Assembly: GCA_011522905.1 (NCBI GenBank)
Contig: WTIB01000270.1
Span: forward strand, 1-18,710
Reading direction: 5' to 3'
DNA from: Crocinitomicaceae bacterium
Lineage (GTDB): Bacteria > Bacteroidota > Bacteroidia > Flavobacteriales_D > Crocinitomicaceae
DNA length: 18,710 nt
The notes beneath the pieces are model-generated. The model was not told the DNA's origin. It did no database searches and saw only the letters and a list, made by a program, of their open reading frames with translations. The translations under genes and the position numbers were made by a program. Below are positions 1-7,891 of this stretch, piece by piece (positions within the stretch are counted from its first letter, which is position 1; every line of letters starts with the position of its first letter).

Positions 1-7
1 AACGGAT

Positions 8-535
8 ATGCAATTCAATAGCGATTTACCCATTTATCGCGTAGGCGAACAAATGTCTATTGGTGTTCCTGTAGAAAAGTTGTGGAAGCTCATATCCATG
101 CCAGAGAACCTGAACCTTTGCCATCCGTATTGCAAAAAAAATACGGTACAAAAATGGGGAGGCATTGGAGCAAAAGACACCCTTGAGTATTATAATGGCT
201 TGACCTTAGTCCGTGAATTCGTTGAATGGAACGAGGGGCGGGGCTATAAGCTCATTATCGGTAAAAACGAATTGGCCACAGCGCGTGTTACTTGGAGTGT
301 CACTGAATTAACGAAGGAAAGTTCGGAACTTTCTATTTCGATAGAATTGCTTCCTGATGTTGCCTTACGGCGTTTTACACCATGGCTTAGGGTTTTGATT
401 CGACGTTTCTATTTCATTCCGAAAATGAAGCATTACATTCACAATGTGGTCCAGGGGTTCAAATACTATGCGGAACATGAAACGCCTGTATCTAAAAATC
501 AATTTGGCTACAACCCCATGTTTTCGATTAAATAA
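8..535 (+). CDS. SRPBCC-fold (START/polyketide-cyclase-like) protein
   Basis: The 175-residue protein has the pattern of the SRPBCC superfamily, a helix-grip fold that encloses a hydrophobic ligand. Residues 15-40 (MSIGVPVEKLWKLIS, then a proline) resemble the first strand and helix, where a coat-protein-like 'pv..vW.lis.p' motif is usual. Alternating strands follow to about residue 120, and a long C-terminal helix (about 128-155, rich in R, F and Y) would close the cavity. No signal peptide or membrane segment is seen, so it is probably cytoplasmic. The ATG at 8 is the first possible start, but only seven bases precede it, so an upstream start cannot be excluded. It lies opposite to and outside the sulfatase operon and ends at a strong terminator. 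The ligand is unknown; family membership is inferred from pattern only. Confidence 0.7.
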   Translation: MQFNSDLPIYRVGEQMSIGVPVEKLWKLISMPENLNLCHPYCKKNTVQKWGGIGAKDTLEYYNGLTLVREFVEWNEGRGYKLIIGKNELATARVTWSVTELTKESSELSISIELLPDVALRRFTPWLRVLIRRFYFIPKMKHYIHNVVQGFKYYAEHETPVSKNQFGYNPMFSIK

Positions 536-547
536 AAAAAGAATACT

Positions 548-578
548 AAAAAACCCGACACAAGGTACCGGGTTTTTT
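548..578. terminator. Bidirectional intrinsic terminator between convergent genes
   Basis: A perfect 10-bp stem (AAAAAACCCG at 548-557 with CGGGTTTTTT at 569-578) has an 11-base loop and is followed by more T residues. Because the stem carries A-runs on one side and T-runs on the other, it can end transcripts from both strands. It serves the SRPBCC gene (stop at 535) and the large secreted-protein gene (stop at 595). Confidence 0.9.
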
Positions 579-594
579 TTTGTTAATTTACATG

Positions 595-3500
595 TTATTG
601 CTTTACAATACGTATTTCTCGATTCCCATATTCGCTTCGCAGCTTTATAATATAGCTTCCAGGAACCAGTGCTTCAAGACTGATTTGGTCCTGATCCCAA
701 ATTCCGTTTTGATGCATTAACAGTTTCCCTTGAAGGTCATAGAGCTCCATATCTAATTGCTTCACACCTTGGATATTGAATGTAACCGAACCTAATGTTG
801 GGTTAGGGAAGAGGTCTACATTAAATCCGTTCCCTAATTCATCAAACCCGAGGGTATTGGTGATAATGAAGCAGTCTGATATTTCCGTACATCCATTAAG
901 TGTCACTTGTACGGCATACTCACCAGAGATTTGAGTGGTAAAGGTACTGCTTGTTTCGCCTGCAATCGGAGCAAAATTATCAGCACAATCCAGCCATTGG
1001 TATTCTGCCCCTGCGGTGGTCTCATCAGATTGAAGAGTGAGATCATCAACAACAGTTACTCCTGAGTTTACGGTATTTACGGTTAAGTTTAGGGTAATCG
1101 TACTGTCACATCCTGCAGCGTTCGGAACGGTGAATGTGGCCGTATTATTACTCTCCGTGTAGGTGTTTCCATCAATCCAAGTAAAGGTGTCGCAAGCCGT
1201 TTGGATGTCCTCAGATGTACTTGAACTTAATATGGTTAAATCCAGTGTAATCGTACTGTCACATCCTGCTGCATTTGGAATAACAAATGTCGCAGTATTG
1301 TTACTAGCTGTATATTCAGTACCATCTATCCATGTGTATGAATCGCAGGCCGATATAACATCAGTCGCTGAACTTGAGCTTATGAATGTTAGGTCTAGTG
1401 TAACCAATGAGTCACAACCCGTCGAGGTCGTTAGTAATTGTTGTGGTGCTCCAGAATAAACAGAGTTTCCATTTAATGAAAGTGCATCAAATTCGACAGC
1501 GTCACTACCAAATTGAAATTTGACAGTTCGATCAAACGTTACACCCGCCACATTGATTGTATTGAGACCAACGGATAATGGCTGTGCAGGCCCATTGAAA
1601 AAGTTACCATTGGCTACGGTTTTTACAACTCTGTAGTTGGCACCTCCTACAGGAAGGCTACAAACATTAATTTCAAGCGTTTGTGCTGCACCATTATTAC
1701 CATCGCCGAGAACACATGCGGTGTATACATTTGTCCAAGTCGCATTCGGTCCAGTTGCAAATAAACCGGGCGTTTCTGAGGCAATAGATGTGCATGAAAT
1801 ATAATTACTCGCGTCGTAGGTAATGCCGTCTGACCAGGTGTAAGAATCACATGCCGTAACAACATCAGTAACCGAAACTGCATTATTGACAAATGTCAAA
1901 TCCAATGTCACTAATGAATCGCATCCATCAACCGTTGTTAATAACTGTGTGGGAATTGATGAGTACACGGAGTTTCCATTTAATGAAAGTGCATCAAATT
2001 CAACGGCACCGTCACTAAACTGAAACTTTACTGTTCTGTCGAATGTAACACCGGCCACATTAATGGTATTCAATCCAAGTGTTAGTGGTTGCGCAGCACC
2101 ATTGAAAAAACTCCCATTGGCAACTGTTTTTACTACCCTGTAGTTCGCACCTCCGGCCGGAAGGCTACAAACATTAATTTCAAGAGTTTGAGGTGCTCCG
2201 TTGTTACCGTCTCCTAAAACACAAGCGGTGTAAACATTTGTCCATGTTGCATTAGGCCCATTTGTAAACAATCCTGGTGTCTGGGCAGATATACTTGTAC
2301 ATGTATTGTAATTGTTGGGAGTATAGGTATTCCCATCTGACCAAGTGAAGCTCTCACAAGCTACCTGAGTATCCGTTACCGAAACATCTGAACATGCAGG
2401 ACCAGCAATTGAGAAATTATCGATAAAAAAGTCATAATCCTCAGTATCATTTACGGTTCCGTCACTTGCTAATATTGCGAAACGTACCACCCCTGTGAAT
2501 GGTGATAAATCGATCGTTGGTAGCGCTGTCCCGAGGTTTGAGGGAGTATTCGAAGCATTCCATGTATACAACGATGTCCAGCTGACACCGGCATCAGGAC
2601 TCAAGAGTAAATCAACCTGATCATCAGAACCCATTGCACTTGTTCCTGTTCCATTCCAAGCGGTAACACCTGCATCCAGATTCAGAAAGTAATTACCAGC
2701 ACTAAGATCGAAATCGGGCGAAATCAGCCAGTGGTTTGAACCAGAAAAATACAAGTTAACCTTAGCAGCGGTGTCTCCCGCAGTATTGAGCCAGTCGTCA
2801 TTCGTCCAAGAGCTCGAGGTTCCTGACGGACCATCTACAAATGTTCCGGAAGCCTCAGACCAGAGCTCTCCTGGGAAGAAAGAGGGACCTGCGTCGCCGT
2901 TTACCACACTAAAAGCGTTGAGGTAGTCAGGAATTATTGGTGCTGCTAGTGTTGTAAATGTTCCAGGACCGGTCCATTCACTTGTGTCTCCTGGACCACA
3001 GATTGCACGAACATAAAAATCATAAGTTGTATTTTCAGCAAGCCCTGTAATATTAAACGGGTTATCGCTTGTTACAGTTGAATTGATTGGAGGCGTATAT
3101 CCGGATACACCATAATCAACTTGCCATTGTGTTGCGGTTCCAGTTTCATTCCAAGAAAGCGTGGCAGCATCAATTGCGTCAGCTACTGCGGAAAGTTGAT
3201 CTGGAGCAGGACATGCTGGAATCTCTGATAGCTCAACATCATCAATCAACCAATTATCTCCGTCATCATTTTCCATGACAAATGCCACATAAATGGGAGT
3301 TCCTTCATAGGAGCTTAAATCAATTTCTTTCATCGAATACACCGTGGTGAAGTCAGCCTCGGTTTGGGTATTTATAATGGTAAAATCCGCATGAGTAGTT
3401 TGCGATGCTGTAGATACTCTGACGGTATATACTGAGCCGTAATTAGATGTGTAGGATTGTCTTTGCATGAACGTCAGTAAATTACTCGACGCACCAGGTG

Positions 3501-3762
3501 TAAATTGTGGTGTCACCAGCCAATCTTCAGCCAATCCTCCAGTTACATTTTCGTAACGCACATAGGCGGCTTGTGAACCGCTGTTTGCAATTGTTGAAGT
3601 TGTCCAATCATAATTTGTTCCGAGATCATTTGTTCCTCTGAACGAAGCCCATCCAGTAGGTGGGACAGCCGTTTCAAAACTCTCAGGAAACTGAGCATTA
3701 GCCATGGTAATGATACCAAAAAGAGCCAATGTAGTAGTTAAAAAAGTAGTTAGTCTATACAT
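595..3762 (-). CDS. Large T9SS-secreted repeat protein with choice-of-anchor J and Fn3 domains
   Basis: The 1055-residue protein is secreted. A signal peptide spans residues 1-23 (cleavage after ANA), and a T9SS type A sorting domain spans about 985-1055 (VDLFPNPT, LYDLQGK, then a basic end). Residues 24-181 look like a choice-of-anchor J/MAM-like beta-sandwich (GLAEDWLVTP, NWLIDDVELS). About 182-274 is a fibronectin type III domain. About 275-455 is a second anchor-J-like sandwich (NHWLISPDFDLS, DFFIDNFSI). About 465-793 holds two long repeats of 169 residues, 795-897 two short 51-residue repeats, and 898-985 an Ig/PKD-like stretch. Such proteins are surface-attached or released adhesins or binding proteins; no catalytic motif is seen. 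It lies downstream of the sulfatase operon on the same strand, 97 bases beyond the last sulfatase, behind a possible terminator, so it may be a separate unit. Link to glycan use is inference only. Confidence 0.88.
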   Translation of the reverse strand: MYRLTTFLTTTLALFGIITMANAQFPESFETAVPPTGWASFRGTNDLGTNYDWTTSTIANSGSQAAYVRYENVTGGLAEDWLVTPQFTPGASSNLLTFMQRQSYTSNYGSVYTVRVSTASQTTHADFTIINTQTEADFTTVYSMKEIDLSSYEGTPIYVAFVMENDDGDNWLIDDVELSEIPACPAPDQLSAVADAIDAATLSWNETGTATQWQVDYGVSGYTPPINSTVTSDNPFNITGLAENTTYDFYVRAICGPGDTSEWTGPGTFTTLAAPIIPDYLNAFSVVNGDAGPSFFPGELWSEASGTFVDGPSGTSSSWTNDDWLNTAGDTAAKVNLYFSGSNHWLISPDFDLSAGNYFLNLDAGVTAWNGTGTSAMGSDDQVDLLLSPDAGVSWTSLYTWNASNTPSNLGTALPTIDLSPFTGVVRFAILASDGTVNDTEDYDFFIDNFSIAGPACSDVSVTDTQVACESFTWSDGNTYTPNNYNTCTSISAQTPGLFTNGPNATWTNVYTACVLGDGNNGAPQTLEINVCSLPAGGANYRVVKTVANGSFFNGAAQPLTLGLNTINVAGVTFDRTVKFQFSDGAVEFDALSLNGNSVYSSIPTQLLTTVDGCDSLVTLDLTFVNNAVSVTDVVTACDSYTWSDGITYDASNYISCTSIASETPGLFATGPNATWTNVYTACVLGDGNNGAAQTLEINVCSLPVGGANYRVVKTVANGNFFNGPAQPLSVGLNTINVAGVTFDRTVKFQFGSDAVEFDALSLNGNSVYSGAPQQLLTTSTGCDSLVTLDLTFISSSSATDVISACDSYTWIDGTEYTASNNTATFVIPNAAGCDSTITLDLTILSSSTSEDIQTACDTFTWIDGNTYTESNNTATFTVPNAAGCDSTITLNLTVNTVNSGVTVVDDLTLQSDETTAGAEYQWLDCADNFAPIAGETSSTFTTQISGEYAVQVTLNGCTEISDCFIITNTLGFDELGNGFNVDLFPNPTLGSVTFNIQGVKQLDMELYDLQGKLLMHQNGIWDQDQISLEALVPGSYIIKLRSEYGNREIRIVKQ
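1073..1378 (-). repeat. Two tandem 153-bp coding repeats (51 residues each)
   Basis: Two units with a period of 153 bases lie inside the large secreted protein. The same bases, encoding a GCDSTITL core, start at 1094 and again at 1247. Each unit encodes the order ACD.(Y/F)TW.DG..YT.SNNTATF..PNAAGCDSTITL.LT, with two conserved cysteines. Unit boundaries are arbitrary to a few codons. This is a common cysteine-containing repeat in Bacteroidota secreted proteins. Confidence 0.85.
1379..2392 (-). repeat. Two tandem 507-bp coding repeats (169 residues each)
   Basis: Two long units with a period of 507 bases lie inside the large secreted protein. A 32-base run is identical at 1463-1494 and 1970-2001, and a second run of about 26 bases around 1655-1680 recurs around 2160-2185. 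Each unit starts like the short repeat (AC(E/D)S(F/Y)TWSDG) and ends like it (GCDSLVTLDLTF). Between these ends sits an extra domain of about 110 residues (TPGLF.(T/N)GPNATWTNVYTACVLGD to LNGNSVYS). Identity is high at base level, which suggests recent duplication or gene conversion. Confidence 0.88.
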
Positions 3763-3841
3763 ATTTTTTGATTTAATTCATTGTTCAATTAGAAAGTGTC
3801 ATTTGAACGCACCTAAATATAGTGAATTCATTTTTAAAGTA

Positions 3842-3866
3842 GAAATAATGAACAGGTCATTATTTC
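3842..3866 (-). terminator. Perfect palindrome over the last sulfatase stop codon, possible terminator
   Basis: A perfect 10-bp inverted repeat (GAAATAATGA at 3842-3851, TCATTATTTC at 3857-3866) has a 5-base loop. It spans the TAA stop of the sulfatase gene (3860-3862). Downstream on the minus strand there is only a weak T-rich stretch, so it is not a classic intrinsic terminator. It may instead be a 3'-end stabiliser or a site that partly ends the long operon transcript before the large secreted-protein gene. Confidence 0.5.
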
Positions 3867-5452
3867 AATCTTTTGCTAGGTTCGTTGTATACCCTCCTGA
3901 TTACGGTATCAGTCATCAACCTCATTTGTTCTATGGGTGCATCGTCTTTATATTGCGTTTTTAATTCTTCAAGCTTTTTTTTCAATTGTTGAATTAATGC
4001 TGGTGATGCTTGTTTGTAGATATTGTTCATTTCATTTGGATCCCTTTGTAAGTCATAGAGCTCCCATTCGTCCATTGAATAATAAAAATGAATGAGCTTG
4101 TACCGCTCGGTACGGATTCCATAATGCGGCTGCACCTTGTGCCATTTGGGGTATTCATAGTAGTGATAATATACCGCGTCTCTGCCAATTCCATTTCCTT
4201 CAAAAGTATTTTTAAAACTTTTACCCTGCATACCTTGGGGTATTTTTAAACCTGCAAAATCGAGCAATGTAGGGCCGAAGTCAATATTCATTATTAATTC
4301 TTTTGAAACCGTCCCGGCCTTGATGTGTTTTGGAGATTTAATCAGAAAAGGCATTTTAAAGGATTCTTCGTACATCCACCTTTTATCAAACCATCCATGC
4401 TCGCCCAAATAAAACCCTTGATCTGATGTATAAACAACAAGAGTGTTTTCACTTAAACCATTTTCTTCAAGATAGTCGAGAAGTCTGCCAACAGCCCGAT
4501 CCACACCAGCAATACATCTCAAATAATCCTTGATGTAGGTTTGATATTTCCAATACTTTAAAGCCGCTCCCTGTAGGGTATCATTAGGCGTCCAGAATTG
4601 ACCTTCATCACCATAGGCGAGCCAGCGAAGTGAATCTCTTCTGGATAAACCTGGAGGTGCAATTTGCTTCATATCTCTTCGATTCAGATGCCCTCCAATT
4701 TCCATCATATTTTGGCTCGCTGCTAATCGTCCCGAATAATCGTCATTGAAGGTTTCTGGTAAAGGAAAGTCAAAATCAGTAAAAAGGTCATGGTACATCG
4801 AATCGGGTCTCCAATCTCTGTGAGGTGCTTTAAATTGATAAAGCAACATAAATGGCTTTTCGGGATCTCTAGAGGACAACCATTCAATGCAATCATCCTC
4901 GATGACTTTAGTCGAATGTCTTTTGGTTTCAATAACCGTATCCTTTCCATTGATACAGAATTGAGGATTAAAATAGGTACCCTGACCACCCCAATTCACG
5001 AGCACTTTTGAATAATCGAATCCCGTTGGTGTTGTTCCCAGATGCCATTTACCAATAACCGCTGTTTGATATCCGTTTTTTTGAAATATTTTGGGAAAGG
5101 TCATTTGTTCACCATTAAAATCACCACCGTTTACATTTTTATAGAATCCATTTACATGTGAAAAATTCCCAGTTAGAATAGCAGATCGACTTGGGCCACA
5201 AATAGAATTCGTGCAAAAAACGGCATCCATTAGTGCACCTTCTTTAGCAATTCGATCGATATTTGGTGTGGGAGCCAATCGGCTGATTTCCGATCCATAA
5301 GCACTTATGGCTTGATAGGCATGATCATCTGCCATAATGTAGATGATATTTAAAGGTTTTGATTGGTCTTTAGCACTTTTGTTGGTGTTATCAGATTCGT
5401 TTTTGCAAGCCGAAATTAAAAGGATTAGGATAGGGAAAATGTATGATTTCAT
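3860..5452 (-). CDS. Formylglycine-dependent sulfatase, family S1 (S1_11/S1_8-like), lipoprotein
   Basis: A 530-residue S1 sulfatase that hydrolyses sulfate esters, probably on a glycan. The start at 5452 gives a clean lipoprotein signal (LLISAC, Cys16) and a 10-base gap to the upstream hydrolase gene. An in-frame ATG at 5527 would place 25 extra residues, inside the upstream gene, before the signal. The active-site motif CGPSR is at residues 85-89, with Cys85 the residue to be converted to formylglycine. Metal-binding Asp42-Asp43 (MADDH), Lys135/His137 (GKWHLG), His211 (KAPHRDW) and Asp344-Gln345 (TSDQGFYLGEHGWFDKR) complete the site. The APHRDW and DQGFYLGEHGWFDKRWMYEES motifs resemble N-acetylglucosamine-6-sulfatase-like subfamilies; the substrate is not settled. 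It is the last gene of the operon. Envelope location, periplasmic or surface, follows from the lipobox. Confidence 0.93.
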   Translation of the reverse strand: MKSYIFPILILLISACKNESDNTNKSAKDQSKPLNIIYIMADDHAYQAISAYGSEISRLAPTPNIDRIAKEGALMDAVFCTNSICGPSRSAILTGNFSHVNGFYKNVNGGDFNGEQMTFPKIFQKNGYQTAVIGKWHLGTTPTGFDYSKVLVNWGGQGTYFNPQFCINGKDTVIETKRHSTKVIEDDCIEWLSSRDPEKPFMLLYQFKAPHRDWRPDSMYHDLFTDFDFPLPETFNDDYSGRLAASQNMMEIGGHLNRRDMKQIAPPGLSRRDSLRWLAYGDEGQFWTPNDTLQGAALKYWKYQTYIKDYLRCIAGVDRAVGRLLDYLEENGLSENTLVVYTSDQGFYLGEHGWFDKRWMYEESFKMPFLIKSPKHIKAGTVSKELIMNIDFGPTLLDFAGLKIPQGMQGKSFKNTFEGNGIGRDAVYYHYYEYPKWHKVQPHYGIRTERYKLIHFYYSMDEWELYDLQRDPNEMNNIYKQASPALIQQLKKKLEELKTQYKDDAPIEQMRLMTDTVIRRVYNEPSKRLK

Positions 5453-5462
5453 ATAACTGGTT

Positions 5463-6737
5463 TTATTCAACAAGAAAGGGAAGGTTTGCAACAGAATATT
5501 GCTCCTTGTCATTTTTGATATAGGCAAAAATACGATAAGCGCCTTTTTTACTGGGACTTGTAAAAGTTATTCCATTGTCAGATTTTTTTGTGATTTGAAA
5601 ACTAATTTCTTCAGGTGATTCCTGTCGGTCCCCTCCGATTTTATTGGTAAATGCCTCAGGAAATAAGCGGTAGTTGATCTCAATGTCTTGATTGTTGTAT
5701 TTTTCATATTCGATGGTAAGTGTTGTGCTTGTAGATGGCGCCAAGCGGTGCTCTTTTTGCCAATTCTTACCCTCAATAGATATGTCTTGAATCGATGGAG
5801 CTCGAGAACCCGGCCATTTTCCGGTCCAACAGTACTGCATCACATCAACAGCCTCAGTAGGTTTTCCATTCGGCAAGAACATGCCATGCCAGGTAGCGGT
5901 TGATTCTTGTTTTTGCCCCCATAAAAAACAATAGCTTCCGAAGCATTTTTCCATATCGGGATAAATTAAATCTTCGTAGCGCCTTCTTCTTTGCTTTGCC
6001 TTAATTCCATTGGGAGGTTCAATTTTTGCTTTCCAAGAGGTAGTTTTTGCCTCGAAGGGACCGTTAACACCCCATTCAGTTACGATGTAGGGTTTTTCCC
6101 AATTGTATCTTCTAATATTTAATCCTGCATTTTCAATGGATCCGTATACATTGACCCCTAAAATATCAATACTCGGACAGTGTTTTTTAATCATATATAA
6201 TTTGGATGGGTCAACCCCGGCAATTACTGTCATTGTCGGATGATTTGGGTCTACCTTTTTTATAAATTGAGCCAGCTCTTCAATAGTCTCCCAGACCTTA
6301 AAATTGGAGTACCGCAAATCTACTTCATTTCCTATACCCCATATCAATAGAGCAGGATGGTCCTTGTATTTCAGGATTTCTGTTTTGAGTTGTTCTATTT
6401 GACCCTTTACCGCATAGTCATCATTATAATCCATGCCTGTTCGTTCTGGCCGAACATAAAGTCCGAGACAGACCGTCATGTCATAATGTTGGGCAGAATC
6501 TAAAAAAGCTTCGTTGTTGGTACTCCACACTCGAATCGAGTTGGCTCCTGATTTCGCTAATAATCCAAATTGACTTTTTGCGCCCGCACCTTTAATGTAA
6601 TAGGGCTGACCATCCTTATAAAGACGGTAGCCAGTTTTGCTTTCTTTACGAATTTCAACCTGACTTACCTGCGCAATTAAGGGATTGACAAATGTCAAAA
6701 AAACACCCAACAATGTAATATTTACAATCTTATCCAT
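5463..6737 (-). CDS. Clan GH-A glycoside hydrolase (GH2/GH5-like TIM barrel)
   Basis: The 424-residue protein has a signal peptide at 1-22 (cleavage before QVSQ) and no lipobox, so it is periplasmic or released. Residues about 25-310 look like a clan GH-A (beta/alpha)8 barrel. KDGQPYYIKGAG (41-52) is the usual first-strand motif. GNE with Glu138 (LIWGIGNEVD) fits the acid/base, and Glu221 (YIVTEWG) fits the nucleophile, which predicts a retaining mechanism. Residues about 315-424 form a beta-rich C-terminal domain. The N-terminal sandwich domains normal for full GH2 enzymes are absent. The start overlaps the upstream lipoprotein gene by 16 bases, which suggests translational coupling. The substrate is probably the same sulfated glycan treated by the neighbouring sulfatases; family number and linkage cannot be given from sequence reading alone. 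Confidence 0.87.
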   Translation of the reverse strand: MDKIVNITLLGVFLTFVNPLIAQVSQVEIRKESKTGYRLYKDGQPYYIKGAGAKSQFGLLAKSGANSIRVWSTNNEAFLDSAQHYDMTVCLGLYVRPERTGMDYNDDYAVKGQIEQLKTEILKYKDHPALLIWGIGNEVDLRYSNFKVWETIEELAQFIKKVDPNHPTMTVIAGVDPSKLYMIKKHCPSIDILGVNVYGSIENAGLNIRRYNWEKPYIVTEWGVNGPFEAKTTSWKAKIEPPNGIKAKQRRRRYEDLIYPDMEKCFGSYCFLWGQKQESTATWHGMFLPNGKPTEAVDVMQYCWTGKWPGSRAPSIQDISIEGKNWQKEHRLAPSTSTTLTIEYEKYNNQDIEINYRLFPEAFTNKIGGDRQESPEEISFQITKKSDNGITFTSPSKKGAYRIFAYIKNDKEQYSVANLPFLVE

Positions 6738-7891
6738 TGATTCGGTTTTTTGGGATTTCCACGAAATTCAATGATTTTAAAGTCACCCATTTCAAACTGA
6801 GAACCCTCTATGATTTTGAAACGGATTTCTTTGAGCGTATTCCAATGAAAGTTTTCGAATTCAGCAAATGATTTCAAAGGAATACAAATTTGATAGCTGC
6901 TATCGTTGATTTGAATATAATTGGATGTATTTAAAGTTTTTTGAATTCTTCTTTTAGGTCCGGTATAGGCTACCAAGGTGGTTTGAATTTTTGGCATTTC
7001 TTTGGCATCCAAGATAAATGAAATGGCAGAGGAGGAGGCTATTTCCGAAATGTCTGCACGATGCCATTTATACACACCGAATCCAAATTCTTTCCAGTCC
7101 TTTTCACTGATATTGGCATAAATGCGCTCGTGAATTGACTCATCATTAAAACTAAAACTGGTTGAATATAGTGAGTTGACTCCCCACCAATATTCTCTTC
7201 CTTGACCAATTTGAATGGGGTGTTCCTTGAAAATTTTTGTAAAGCGAGTATTGGTTTTTTTAAAATTGTGGTCATGTGGAACAATTCTGATTCGATCGAT
7301 GTGAATATCACCTTCACGTTGAAATTCCAATCTAAGCTCTTTAATATTGGCCAGATTAACCTCTTTTTTTTCATGGTTGAATGAGGGTAGGGGAATCAAG
7401 ACCTTTCGCCAGGTGGTATCAATAAAGCCTCCTTCAATGTCCAATATATTTATTTTACTCATGCATTGTTTACCGCTGTAGTCTGTTAACCCAAAAAACA
7501 TGGGTATTTTGGTGAATTTCCCCTCGTCAACTCTGATCATCATTTCAATAGCGCAATCTTTCATGATAGGCAGAAGATTTTTGCCTTTGTAGTTCCCCCA
7601 TTTAAATCCCATTCCAAGGTATTTACAATCGGATGTTTGCTTCCATTGTATGTGAAGGTGATCCTTTCCATAGAAAGAATGAATCGTATCATAATGGATG
7701 GTTTTACACGGGGTATTTTTCATGCCCCAAACCCCGTCCTGTTGAGAGTCTGTGAAAATTATTTTAGGTTCAAAAGAGTCATAGCCTGATTGAGACTCAC
7801 TGGAGCCATATAGAGAAATTTCTTTCATGGATTGGCATCCGATGAAGGAGATTCCAATGAACCAAAAGGCTATGTTTTCTCTAAGCTTCAT
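6722..7891 (-). CDS. Lipoprotein with two possible carbohydrate-binding-like beta-sandwich halves
   Basis: A 389-residue protein of no family I recognise. A lipoprotein signal is clear (GISFIGC, Cys19). Residues about 40-210 and 235-389 each look beta-rich. Each ends with a pattern such as IKELRLEFQREGDIHIDRIRIV or LKEIRFKIIEGSQFEMGDFKII, as in CBM11/CIA30-like jelly rolls, so the protein may hold two related domains. There is no catalytic motif. Its ATG shares one base with the TAA of the preceding lipoprotein gene (TAATG, base 7891), and it overlaps the hydrolase gene downstream by 16 bases. From context it is a candidate surface glycan-binding protein of the operon. A role in assembling the two upstream barrels is equally possible. 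Confidence 0.8.
   Translation of the reverse strand: MKLRENIAFWFIGISFIGCQSMKEISLYGSSESQSGYDSFEPKIIFTDSQQDGVWGMKNTPCKTIHYDTIHSFYGKDHLHIQWKQTSDCKYLGMGFKWGNYKGKNLLPIMKDCAIEMMIRVDEGKFTKIPMFFGLTDYSGKQCMSKINILDIEGGFIDTTWRKVLIPLPSFNHEKKEVNLANIKELRLEFQREGDIHIDRIRIVPHDHNFKKTNTRFTKIFKEHPIQIGQGREYWWGVNSLYSTSFSFNDESIHERIYANISEKDWKEFGFGVYKWHRADISEIASSSAISFILDAKEMPKIQTTLVAYTGPKRRIQKTLNTSNYIQINDSSYQICIPLKSFAEFENFHWNTLKEIRFKIIEGSQFEMGDFKIIEFRGNPKKPNQWIRL

Noticed and set aside
1163..1459. Plus-strand open frame inside the large secreted-protein gene
   Set aside because: It is the opposite-strand shadow of the repeat region, with no recognisable protein features.
1073..2392. CRISPR array or intergenic repeats
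   Set aside because: The repeats keep reading frame with periods of 153 and 507 bases, encode conserved protein repeats and have no spacer structure.
3783..3808. Inverted repeat GTTCAA...TTGAAC upstream of the large secreted-protein gene
   Set aside because: Arms of only 6 bp with a 14-base spacer in AT-rich DNA are easily found by chance, and no regulator is known for it.
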